From assembly GCF_033807715.1 (NCBI RefSeq), contig NC_084607.1:17904941-17968940 (forward strand): a stretch of DNA of 64,000 nt, in the 5' to 3' direction. The stretch's first letter is position 1, and each line of letters begins with the position of its first letter. This stretch comes from Cololabis saira (taxonomy: Eukaryota; Chordata; Actinopteri; Beloniformes; Belonidae). The notes beneath the pieces are model-generated. The model did not search any database, had not been told where the DNA came from, and worked only from the letters and a program-made list of their open reading frames with translations. A program made the position numbers and the translations under genes. Below are positions 54,317-64,000 of the stretch, piece after piece.

Positions 54317-54655
54317 TGTCAGGGTTTGACACTTCCCCCCAGTTTGAGTTTCAGTTCTGTCCCTCCTGTTTCCCATTTGCCCTGATTGTGTCTGCACCTG
54401 TGTCTCGCCGTGTCTCGATATCCCCTGTGTATATCTGGTCTCGTCATTCCTTTGTTCCCAGTCGGTCCGTACTGTTCTTCCCTCCATGTGCTCCTGGTTT
54501 TCGATCCCTGTATACGTGAGTTAATCTTGATCCTGCCAAGCAGCGCTTTTGTTTTTACCCTTCATGGAATAAACCCTTGTGTTTTTTGAGAACTCCTGCC
54601 TCCAGCCTCCCTCTCTCTCCTGCATCTGGGTCCTCACCTACCCCCAGACGTGACA
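54317..54655 (+). mobile_element. Solo LTR with 4-bp target duplication
   Basis: This 339-bp unit runs TGTCAGGGTTTGACA to CAGACGTGACA, with CACG at 54313-54316 and 54656-54659. AATAAA lies near 54570. The terminal part contains ctgcatctgggtcctcacc, a word set seen at the ends of several fish LTRs and in the 46840 LTR. Confidence 0.72.
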
Positions 54656-54659
54656 CACG

Positions 54660-54975
54660 TCTCCTTGTCTCTGCCCCGACCTTCTGCCCGTCCACGACAA
54701 TCCTTCTGTCTGCTCCCTCTGGACTTTTTGCCCCGCTGATGGCCTGACACTACTTCCGCCTCATGATTCCAGCTCGCCCCTCGACGGTGTTGTCGGCATC
54801 ATCGAACCGACGCAGGAATAGTGTGCCTGTTCCAGAGCACTCACTAGCCTGCCAGTCAGCACTGTTTTCCTTTGGTTCCTGGAGCTATCTGCCTATTAAG
54901 ACCACAGTTAGAGAACTTTCAAATTACCACCTGACGTTGTGTTGCACTTGGGTCCTAACATCTGCTCCTAACAGT
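54660..54975. repeat. Pyrimidine-rich segment, possibly part of another LTR
   Basis: The stretch ends with tgttgcacttgggtcctaac, again similar to LTR end sequences, followed by ctcctaaca. It may be the remaining part of an older element into which the 54317 LTR inserted. The left end was not found. Confidence 0.3.
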
Positions 54976-57900
54976 CATAGTTGCTATATCAAGAAGGTAA
55001 ACTATTGGGGCTTTCAGAGAGCAGGATCATCTTTCGAAATTCTTGCAAATGTAGAAGGAAGTTCCTCCTTATTTTCTGCAACTGCACTACAGAAACTGCA
55101 GCTGATGATGGTTGATAGAGCCTTTCTTCTAAGGTCTGTTTCCCAGCAAGAAGGGAATGGTATATTCTACAACTGTGATTGAAACAACAGTGCAGTGACT
55201 GTTCTGATGACAAAAGAACATGATAGTTGGTTGAATGTAAATTCACACCACTAAATACTTCCCAAAGAAAACAATAAAATCAGTAAAACATCCTCCAAGT
55301 AATGCCAAGTGTTAGTCTCTGAAAGCAAAACCGAAACAGTAATGCGCCACCAGTAAATCCTGGGGTTAATCATCAAACTTATATGCAACCAAGAATTTAC
55401 GTGATTTTAATTACTATGTCAACTCCATCTGGCTGTTACAACACTGCAGCAGTAGTGTGAATGTTACCAGGCAAACCATGGAGATTCCTTCAGGAAGCCC
55501 CTAGAAATATTTGGTCTGAAAGCACCAAACCACAAGAGAGGACAGGAACAACCTAATTCACCTAATTCAACTAATTTCACTTTCATAAAAGTATGCTGTT
55601 GAATGCTAGCTAAGCATTTGTTGGCCATCCTTTTTCTTTACATTCCCAGTACTTCAGTTATCAGAAACAATAAAGATACTAGCATTTACCAGAGGAACCT
55701 TTTATTCATGACTTTCCCTTCTCTGGGAAATTGAGTGAACCAACATGAAACTACATCAGTTCTCCACAATATATGTTTACTCCAAGAGGGACTTTAAACT
55801 TGTGTGTGTTGAGCTTAATATGAACATTTGCCTTAAAAAAATTCCTCTCACATGTGAAATAAATTGTGATACTAAATGGAAAACATTAAGTTTTACTGCA
55901 TGTTTATGCTATGACCAGTTTCTGTTTAATGCTTCACGGCTCATTTTGAACAATATAGACCCCGTTATATGCCTTGGTGACAAAAAAACATTTTGACAAG
56001 TCAGAACTGGGATGCGCCACTTCATTACTTGATCTACTATAAAACAGTAGTAAACTGCCACACATTCATATAATGAAATGCTTTACATGACAGAGCCAGT
56101 TTTATTGAGAAATTACTTAACAAGTCATAGCATATTGAGAGAAAAAAGCCTCTTTATCTTTTATTTTTATCTAAACTAGGCAAACAGCTTTGCAGTCTTC
56201 TCAGGCATCAATACTCTGATACAACGCATAGGGGCTTCTTACTTATATTACTTGATTAGACTTCCCCTCTATAACAGTAGTGTACATAGTGTTCTTGATT
56301 AAAATGCTACGTTGCCTGAGTATACTTTTATTCATTGCAAAAAGACAGCTCAAACCCACTTATTTGTTGTTAAGATTATTGTTTTCTGGCCTACTTGCAT
56401 TTGAAAAGTGTAGCTTTTCAACTTTTGACTTTGCCAGTAGTAAAATCACCTTTAATACTGGACATTGACCCTTATTTTTTCAGGAGAAGAAATTAATTAC
56501 AGGAAACAGGCAACCATTTACTTCACTGATTTCATTTGTACTTTAATGGAAGTGCTCATATTATCTGTTGTACCTCTGGCTACGATAAAGCCAGAGGTAC
56601 AACACCTTCCAACACCTTCTTCCTCCACCTAATTATAACCACGCCAACAAAGTGGATGGATTTCTTCCAGATTGCTGGTCATGTTTTCTGTCAATTTTAC
56701 AAGACAATAAACCCATCAAGAAAATCTTAATTTTTAGAAAGACACAGCCTCATTTTTATGGTACCACTGTATTGACAAGTTAAATGTCATGCCAAAATTA
56801 CATACAGTGAACCTTTCTCAGTTCAGCCAGGTAACAATGAAAAAGGGTAGTGCGAATGAAAAGTCATCTTGGAACATTTGAGTTGCATAAATGTAACTAA
56901 TTTAGCTTATTAAAAAAAGCATTCACATCTCAAATGCCCTTTATTTAAATCCTTCCCCTAATCTGTTCTATGTTTTATGTCAACTGTGTAACAGGTTTGA
57001 TTGCAGTTGTAGAGGACATGTGGGTACTTCCTGAGAAAAACCAGAGAGCTGTAATTGTTTCAGATCGCCGCCTTAGATGCAGCGATGGCTCCGGGGTGTG
57101 CTGTGATGACAAATGTGAGACTGGCGTAACCACTAGACTCAGTCTTCAGAGCATTTCTGTGGAATCACATGACCAGAAACTACCAGAGAATTTCTCCTGA
57201 GCCAAGTCTGTGTGCTTTATTTAGTCCTCCACAGATAATCGGACTAATGTCATGCCCAGAAGGGTTTTACAGCCTTACATGCACCAAATGCATTTATAAC
57301 CCTACTGATAATGATACTTGTCCACTATTATCATAAAACACAGCTAGAGTTGAGATCACAGACAGATGAACTGCATTAAGGACAGCTCACATTCACATAA
57401 AACTGTTAGGACACTCGAAAGTAGGCTGAGTCATTCAAATGTATGCCTTATGCTTCCTCATCTACATTTAATGTATTGTGTGTACATGGAGTTCAGACTT
57501 ACTGGGAAACAAAAATGCACTTTTGCAGAAGCCGGCACTTATTTGGTATCAACACACTCCAATGGTGCATAACACACACCCAACATCATTATACACTTAC
57601 CGCTTTGAAATAAAACAGAAACCATAAAAGTGATTAAGAGCATTTCTCAAACCAGTGGACTATTTCCAAATAACTACTCTTAAACCTTATTTGGAATATT
57701 GTACAGAATAAATTTTAAAGTAGTCTTGATGTTTTCTCAGACACCCAAGCCATAGAAGTATTTTTCAATAGAAGGTCCTTGTTTTGTTATCAGTATATTA
57801 CTAAGAAAAGAAATATACGTTATGTTATGGAACATTTCACACAGCAAAAGCTTGCCAGAGAAGGCTATTTGCCAATGTTTCAGAGTAAAATGGAAGCAGG

Positions 57901-58038
57901 TGAAATAGGAGTTCTTTCCTGTAATTATGTTGTTTATAGGTTATACTGTAGCAGAGAGATGTTCATCCATTATGTTAGCAGCTGGAAAACTGCTCTTGTG
58001 ATGTTGCTGTATATGTCGTTGTAAAGATGGGGGGATGC
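54976..58038. other. Intergenic, no gene recognised
   Basis: Apart from the hairpin at 56566-56604, nothing bounded was seen. The frame at 56970-57200 has no recognised domain. Confidence 0.45.
56566..56604. repeat. Perfect 16-bp stem hairpin
   Basis: TGTTGTACCTCTGGCT and AGCCAGAGGTACAACA are exact inverted copies around a 7-nt loop. Confidence 0.95.
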
Positions 58039-58067
58039 TTTCACTGAAGTTGCAATAAAGACGATAG

Positions 58068-58274
58068 ATGAGGAGCCGGGGACCACAGCTACGCGGACTG
58101 CCGTTCTCCGTGAACGACCAGTTCCCCCGGGAGATCCTGGACCGTCGCCGAGTCCTCCTCCCGATCCGGAAGAAGCTCATGACGGAGGGAGCTCGTGCTG
58201 TCTTCCCCGTGGACAAGCTGTACGTGAATGGACAACTGTACCGTGACCCGGACATCACTCCCTGGCTTTTCTAA
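58068..58274 (+). pseudogene. L1-type ORF1 protein, C-terminal fragment
   Basis: The 68-residue frame contains FPREILDRRRVLLPIRKKL, ARAVFPVDKLYVNGQLY and ends DPDITPWLF. This matches the C-terminal domain of L1-type ORF1 RNA-binding proteins. The trimeric coiled coil and RRM that should precede it are absent. Its GC content is much higher than that of its surroundings. Confidence 0.75.
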
Positions 58275-58320
58275 ATGATGAGTACAAATTTACTTTTCTC
58301 TCACTTTCTCACTAATTTGT

Positions 58321-58417
58321 GATTAGATTAGATATAGCTTCATAAACACTTGGTGATTAGATTAGATATAGCTTCATAAACACTTGGTGATTAGATATAG
58401 CTTCATAAACACTTCCG
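58321..58417. repeat. 34-bp tandem repeat, 3 copies
   Basis: The unit starting gattagattagatatagctt and ending aacacttggt occurs at 58321-58354 and 58355-58388. A third, 5-bp-shorter copy starts at 58389. It lies between ORF1 and ORF2 of the LINE. Confidence 0.95.
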
Positions 58418-58742
58418 GCACATATTAATGTATTATTTATTATTGCTCTGCTAGTCTCAGTAAGTCATAGGCGCACACTGGCGGTCGTTCCTTTTTTTTC
58501 TCTTTTTTTTATTATGATTAGAATTATTTCCCTCCCCCCCACCCCACCCCCTTTTCCCATTCCTTCTATACATTTTCCCTTTTTCTTTTTTCCCTCTATG
58601 TCCCACTCTGCTGCACTTTCTGTTTGGTAAATTGGTACAAATACACATGTCATACATTTAGAATAACATGGCACACACATATGCAACAGTCCCTCATGCA
58701 ACATTACCATTTACATATAATGTTACTTCCAATGATTGGATT

Positions 58743-59752
58743 ATGGATAAATTAAAGTTCGTAACCTGGAATGTAAATGGAGCCGGGAACAGAGCAAAGA
58801 GACTAAAACTTCTTAATCAGATAAAAACCCTGCAGGCAGACATTGTCCTACTACAAAAAACCCACTTAGTTAAAGCTTCAGCAGATACATTGGCCAGGGC
58901 ACAGTTTCCACATGTTTTCTCAGCCTGTTACAACTCCAGACAAAGAGGGGTAGCAATTCTAATTAATAAGAGAGTAAATTTCACTGTAAAGGACACATAC
59001 ATTGACTTAGAGGGTAGATATTTAATATTAGTTTTGCAAATTCAAAACCTGAATCTATGTATTTCTAATGTATATGGTCCAAATGTTGATGACTCCTCGT
59101 TTTTTCACTCTTTTTTCACCTCACTTTCTGCTTACTTAGACAACACAGTCATCATCGGAGGAGACCTCAACATGGTACTGGACCCTGGAGTGGACAGGCT
59201 CAGTAATGCAGGCGGACACAGGAGTTGGCAGTAAGCAAGTATTGTCAAGCAATATATGAATGATCTGGGTCTTTGCGATACATGGCGTTCTTTTCACCCA
59301 GCTCTAAGGGACTACACTTTTTTCTCAGCTGTGCATCACTCACAATCTAGGTTAGATTATTTTTTGTCAGTAGCTCTCTCATGAAAGATATCTCGGAATC
59401 CCAAATCCACCCAATTATTATCAGCGATCATGCACCAGTTACTTTCACTCTGGGGAAGAGGGGGAGTGTACCATCCTTTAAAAATTGGAGATTTAACACA
59501 TCTTTGCTTAAAGACCCTGACTTTATTATTTTTTTTACGAAAGAAACAAAAGACTTAAAAACAAAAGAATTAGAATGTGAAATTAAAACGCTAGAGGAGG
59601 CCTTCCGGACCTCTGCAGACGAACATATTCTGAATAGAATAAGGAAAACTAAAATAGAATTAAATAAAATAATTGACGCAAAAACGCAGTTTTTAGTACA
59701 AAGGCTTCGCCTGGAAAACTTGCACACGCCAACAGATCGGGGAAATATTTAG
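58743..59752 (+). pseudogene. L1-type ORF2 endonuclease domain (inactive)
   Basis: This is an apurinic/apyrimidinic-type endonuclease: FVTWNVNGAG at the start, VLLQKTHL, RGVAILI, SNVYGPN, IIGGDLNMVLDPGVDR, then after a TAA at 59233 DTWRSFHP, SRLDYF and, past another stop, ISDHAPVTF. The catalytic glutamate expected in LLQETHL is lysine here (codon 58857-58859). In this family the domain nicks target DNA. With that change and the stops the copy is dead. The ATG at 58743 is chosen because the conserved region begins just after it. Confidence 0.85.
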
Positions 59753-60020
59753 CCAATCAATTAAAAATAAATAGGGAAAAAGCAACCATATCATCTATTA
59801 AGGACCAATCAGGGGAAGTAACACATGATCGCTGCTTAATAAACTCAGTTTTCAGAGACTTTTACTATAAACTATGCTCATCGCAAATTGAGCCATCCGA
59901 CCAATCCATCAACGAGTTTCTTTGAAAAATTCATCTGCCGAAGTTACATCAGGAGCAGGTTACGAATTTAGACTCACCGCTCTCAATAGGAGAACTCCAT
60001 GAAGCTCTCCAACATACCGT

Positions 60021-61092
60021 ATGCCTAATAATAAAGCTCCGGGCCCAGATGGTTTTCCAGCTGAATTCTATAAGGAATTTTGGAGATTATTAGCACCAAC
60101 ATTTTATAAAATGATCCTAAATGTTAGGGAGAATAAAAGCTTGCCATTAAATATGAATTCTGCTAATATTAGTCTTTTATTAAAACCAGATAAGGATCCC
60201 TTGCTCCCATCGAGCTATCGCCCAATATCATTGATAAATGTAGACCTTAAAATAATCAGCAAGGCTCTTACCGAACGTCTGAAAAGAGTCACCCCTTCTA
60301 TTATACATCTGGATCAAACAGGTTTTATTAAAGGTAGACATTCTTCTACTAATACTCGTAGATTACTTAATATTATAGATTATTCAAATATCAACAAATT
60401 GGAAACTACTATTATATCTTTAGATGCTGAAAAAGCATTCGATAAGGTAAAATGAAAGTTTCTATTGGCAACTTTACATAAATTTGGATTTGGCGAATCT
60501 TTTATTGACTGGATAAAAATATTATATAGCTCGCCCAAGGCACGTGTAAGGACAAATTATCAAATCTCCTCAACCTTTAACTTGGAAATAGGCACTAGGC
60601 AAGGTTGCCCTCTCTCTCCCTCACTATTTGCAATATTTATTGAACCTTTAGCCGCAGCTATTAGACAAAATCAAAATATTAAAGGTATACAATGCAAAGC
60701 ATTAGAGCACAAAATAAGTCTTTATGCAGATGACGTACTCCTCTTCCTCCAGAATTCACAAACTTCACTATCACAGCTATCACAATTGTACTTATAGAGG
60801 GATTTTCATCTTTGTCTGACTATTCTATTAATTGGTCTAAATCCACTGTTTTGTGTGTTAACTGCAATTTTAGGAATATAGCCAATGCTAAAAAACAGGG
60901 AACATTAGATATTTAGGTATAAATATTTCCCCTAGGCTGTCAGAGTTGAAAAATAAAATGAAATTATGTTCAGCTTTTAAAGAAAATAGAAGATGATCTT
61001 TCCAGATGGAACTCTCTTCCCATTTCACTCATGGGAAGAATTGCCACCATTAAGATGATGGTTTTACCAAAAGTAAATTATTTTTTCTCAAT
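60021..61092 (+). pseudogene. L1-type ORF2 reverse transcriptase domain (inactive)
   Basis: Reverse transcriptase blocks appear in order: NNKAPGPDGFPAEFYKEFW, LLLKPDKDP and SYRPISLINVDLKIISKAL, QTGFIKGRHSSTNTRRLL, SLDAEKAFDKV, GTRQGCPLSPSLFAI and the catalytic LYADDVLLF (60720-60746). A TGA at 60453-60455 replaces the usual tryptophan after AEKAFDxVx. After a stop near 60797 the frame shifts, and INWSKSTVL, RYLGINISPRLSELKNK and LPISLMGRIATIKMMVLP can be followed to about 61090. Confidence 0.9.
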
Positions 61093-61140
61093 GTCGTGCA
61101 CTATAGATACACTTCAGATGGAGCTTTGATAGGACTATTA

Positions 61141-61164
61141 CACACACACACATGCACGCATACA

Positions 61165-61263
<99 letters not shown>

Positions 61264-61602
61264 ACAAGCATGATCATATACATACACGCACACACACACA
61301 TAGACATATACATACACACACACACACACATACACACACACACATAGCCACAAAGACATGTACACACACATGCACGCATACACACACACACACACACACA
61401 CCTACACACACACACACACACACACACACATACCCACACACATACATACACATAGCCACATAGACATATACACACTCACGCACACATACATGTATACATA
61501 TGCATACATGCACACATACACACACATAGCCACACATATGCATGCACACACAGACACATTTAGCTACACATACATATACACGCTCACACACACACACACA
61601 CG

Positions 61603-61652
<50 letters not shown>

Positions 61653-61778
61653 GCCACTCACATACATATACATACACACACATACACAGCCACACAAACA
61701 TATACATACACACACACACACACATACACACACACACACATAGCCACAAAGACATGTACACACACATGCACGCATACA

Positions 61779-61827
<49 letters not shown>

Positions 61828-61866
61828 ACAAGCATGATCATATACATACACGCACACACACACATA
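61141..61866. repeat. Complex CA-rich region with higher-order duplication
   Basis: CA tracts are interspersed with catacac, gcacgc and tagccac words. A 36-bp word starting agcatgatcatatacataca occurs identically at 61267-61302 and 61831-61866. The acatgcacgcatacacacac word precedes both CA tracts. The long histidine- or cysteine-rich frames over it are not genes. Confidence 0.95.
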
Positions 61867-62229
61867 AGCCCCTTTCACACAGCCAGTTCGAGGCGGGAAC
61901 GTTGCGCCTTTAAGCCGCCTCGCTGTTCTGTGTGAAAGTCACGGAGGCGGAATGGGGGGGCCAAGTGGCCCCACCAATAAGCCGGCAGCGGAGGTAGTCA
62001 CAGAGCCGAAACGGGGTCTGTGTGAATGACACAGCCGGCATGCCGGCATGCCACTAGACGCTGACGCTGTCGTCACGCCTCTGATTGCGGAACGCCGGCA
62101 TGCTGTGTGAATTTACAGACGGGAGCGGCGTTATGCCGGCGTTGTATGGTTCTGTGTGAACCAACAAAGGCGGCGTATTGGCAGGACTTCTTTACACCAA
62201 TATTGCGGAATCTCTGTGTGAAAGGGGCT
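61867..62229. mobile_element. 363-bp MITE inserted in the CA region (TSD ATA)
   Basis: The perfect 16-bp inverted ends are AGCCCCTTTCACACAG and CTGTGTGAAAGGGGCT, with ATA on both sides (61864-61866 and 62230-62232). The GC-rich interior contains the word ctgtgtgaa at about 61928, 62017, 62103 and 62152, besides the end copy, plus gccggcatgccggcatgcc at 62035-62052. It encodes no transposase. Confidence 0.85.
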
Positions 62230-62240
62230 ATAGACATACA

Positions 62241-62462
62241 CACTGGCTTGTTCACCTGCATGCTTGCTCTGTAGTTTTTGGGGTTAATTAGCGGTAGCTT
62301 AGCTCAGACTGTGATCAGATCTCGAGATTTGGGTCGATTGCTGCTCGTGTTTTGGTCGGCTCCGTGTCGGTTTTGTGTTTTGTTTGTGGTTTTTGTTGCA
62401 GATTTCCAGTGCTTGACGTGTGCCTCCGTGTGTTCCTGCTTCCTGGATTGGCAGTGGATGTC
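62241..62462 (+). repeat. Post-CA repeat block, copy B
   Basis: The block runs from tggcttgttcacctgcatgc through gcggtagcttagct, attgctgctcgtg and cagatttccagtgcttgacg to ggcagtggatgtc, colinear with copy A at 43052-43262. A poly-C and poly-A stretch and TA/TG-rich sequence follow. Confidence 0.55.
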
Positions 62463-62640
62463 ACCCCCCCCCCCAAAAAAAATGTATGTGTATGCGTATA
62501 TATATGTATATATATTAAATATAGTAATAATGCACATATATATGCCTTTAGTTTTTACCGGCATGGTATCAATCATTAATATGTGTGCAGACAAGGTAAA
62601 AAAAAAAAAAGACGATAGATCATCCTATAATAAAGCCAAT

Positions 62641-62975
62641 TAAAGCTGCAAGCAGCGATGAACGGGCCCTTGCGCGTGCAATTTTCACCAATAAAAGTCA
62701 AGGACTCAAAACTAAGTCTGATGACACCAGCCATGCCTCTCTATATCAAACCAATCAAAAGTTATGGCCGAAAATACGATCTATCAAATATCGACCAATC
62801 AGAAGAAGCGGCAGGGCTAATTTGAACCAATTATGGTCAAGGACTCAAAACCGAGTCCGACGACACCCCCCACGACTCTTTATGTCAAACCATTCAAAAG
62901 TTATGGCAGAAAGTAGGAACTATCAAATATAGACCAATCAGATGAAGGGGGGGTGCGCTTTTTGGCGTATATCGT
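62641..62975 (+). repeat. Dispersed repeat with two 139-bp tandem units
   Basis: It opens taaagctgcaagcagcgatg then aacgggccct, a recurrent word in fish repeats. Two units follow, starting at gtcaaggactcaaaac (62697 and 62836), each carrying caaaagttatgg and accaatcag. The period is 139 bp, with clear divergence between units. Confidence 0.75.
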
Positions 62976-62978
62976 TTT

Positions 62979-64000
62979 TTGTGTCAATTGGAAACCATGA
63001 GTCTGAGAGAACCAAGATCACATGTGGGGTTCCTCAAGGGTCCATTCTCGGACCGCTTCTATTCAACATCTATGTTACCCATAGCTCAGATTATGGAACA
63101 TCATAACATTTCCTACCATACTTACATACATGCCGATGACACACAACTCTATATTTCAGTGTCACCACATGACTACAGTCTCCTACTCTCATTGAGTAAC
63201 TGTATTCATCAAATCAATAAGTGGATGTGCCAGAATTTTCTCCAGCTAAATGCAGAAAAGACAGAGGTGATCATTTTTGGCCCTAAAAATGAAAGGGAAA
63301 ATATCAGCGCTCACCTTGGCTCCATGTCATTGACAGCTACGAATCAAGCCAGAAATCTTGGAGTAATTATTGACTCAGACCTGAACTTCAATAGCCATCT
63401 AAAGTTTATCACTAAATCTGCCTATTACCACCTAAAAAACACTAGAATTATAGGGGATTATGTCTAAACAAGACATGGAAAAATGTATTCATGCATTCAT
63501 TTTCAGTAGGTTGGATTATTGCAATGGCATCTTTACAGGCCATAACAAGAAATCTATCAGGCAGCTGCAGCTGATCCAGAACGCTGCCGCCAGAGTCCTT
63601 ACAAACACAAGGAAACTGGACCATATTACACCGGTCATGAAATCGCTACACTGGCTTCCAGTGAGTCAAAGGATAGAGTTTAAAATCTTACTACTGATCT
63701 ACAAAGAACTGAATGGTCTTGGACCAAAATACATGTTTGATCTGTTAGTTCCCTATGAAGCTCCCAGACCCCTGAGGTTCATCTGGATCTGGTTTGTTGT
63801 GGTTCCAGAACCAGAACCAAGCAAGGTGAGGCAGCGTTCAGTTATTCTGCTCCTCAACGGTGGAACAAACTTCCTGTAGACCTGAGGTCTGCTCCAACTG
63901 TCAGCTCCTTTAAATCAGGCCTAAAAACATTACTGTTTACTGAAGCGTACTCCTAAATTAAATACTTACCTGCTGTACTCTACTGCCCTTAATTTTCTGT
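62979..64000 (+). pseudogene. L2/Rex1-type LINE reverse transcriptase fragment, runs off the window
   Basis: The 5'-truncated copy begins at the RT block equivalent to GVPQGSILGPLLFNIY in one frame (about 63025-63073). It shifts to HADDTQLYIS, the catalytic box with H in place of the usual Y, and continues LQLNAEKTEVIIFGP, ARNLGVIIDSDLNFNSHL, then in a second frame HAFIFSRLDYCNGIFTGHNK, RQLQLIQNAAARVLTNTRK, HITPVMKSLHWLPVSQRIEF and KILLLIYKELNGLGPKYMFD. Another frameshift falls near 63790, before WNKLPVDLRS-like text. It belongs to the same broad family as the LINE pieces in the tmem235-like intron. The 3' UTR lies beyond the window. Confidence 0.88.

Larger units (their letters stand above)
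58039..61092 (+). mobile_element. Degenerate L1/Tx1-type LINE
   Basis: The order is an ORF1 C-terminal piece (58068-58274), a 470-bp spacer with a 34-bp tandem repeat, and ORF2 with endonuclease and reverse transcriptase (58743 to about 61092). The reading frame is broken at 59233, 59752, 60455 and 60797. It ends where a CA region begins. It is 5'-truncated within ORF1, and its poly(A) end was not found. Confidence 0.88.

Noticed and set aside
56970..57200. Cys-containing 76-residue frame that might be an exon
   Set aside because: There is no family resemblance, no matching neighbouring exons, and the splice sites are not convincing.
58321..58417. CRISPR-like direct repeats
   Set aside because: The copies are head to tail without spacers, in a vertebrate LINE spacer.
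61096..61913. Several 80-159-residue open frames rich in His/Thr or Cys/Val on both strands
   Set aside because: They are translations of CA/TG repeats and stay open only because the repeat lacks stop codons.

Overview
The window is vertebrate nuclear DNA, most likely from a ray-finned (teleost) fish. The evidence is a gene split by GT-AG introns, AT-rich non-coding DNA, long microsatellites, and a dense mix of L2/Rex1-type and L1-type LINEs, tRNA-derived SINEs, Tc1/mariner remnants, LTR elements and short non-autonomous DNA transposons. Nothing bacterial or plasmid-like is present.

One host protein gene is supported. It is a four-exon gene on the + strand (coding exons 3925-4096, 5066-5143, 5535-5672 and 15419-15663). 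The exons join in phase to a 210-residue four-transmembrane protein of the TMEM235/TMEM114 family in the claudin/PMP22 superfamily. Its third intron is about 9.7 kb. It contains an inverted pair of LINE fragments, and one of these was split by a complete LTR element lying on the minus strand (6599-11161). The element has two 677-bp LTRs that look identical, a 4-bp target duplication, a polypurine tract and a candidate primer-binding site. Each LTR carries about 45 nt matching the 5' part of tRNA-Gly(GCC). The same intron holds a perfect 33-bp-stem hairpin shortly before the last exon.

From about 16 kb to 58 kb no further host gene could be supported. This stretch contains scattered mobile DNA: two tRNA-derived SINEs (20.5 and 22.5 kb), a TTAA-flanked MITE (21.6 kb), two Tc1-type transposase remnants (24.9 and 33.3 kb), a tiny Tc1-like palindrome beside an ACAT microsatellite (37.4 kb), a GC-rich block followed by a CA tract (42.4-43.1 kb), and a 1.2-kb transposon with long modular inverted ends (43.5-44.7 kb). 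It also contains two solo LTRs (46.8 and 54.3 kb) and a 565-bp MITE flanked by TTA (53.5 kb).

The last 6 kb is a stack of LINE debris. It starts with a broken L1-type element (ORF1 tail, endonuclease, reverse transcriptase), followed by a complex CA region. A MITE has inserted into that region, and its empty site survives in a nearby duplicate copy. A two-unit tandem repeat and an L2/Rex1-type reverse transcriptase fragment running off the window edge complete the stack.

Family names rest on motifs recognised by eye. No database search or alignment program was run.
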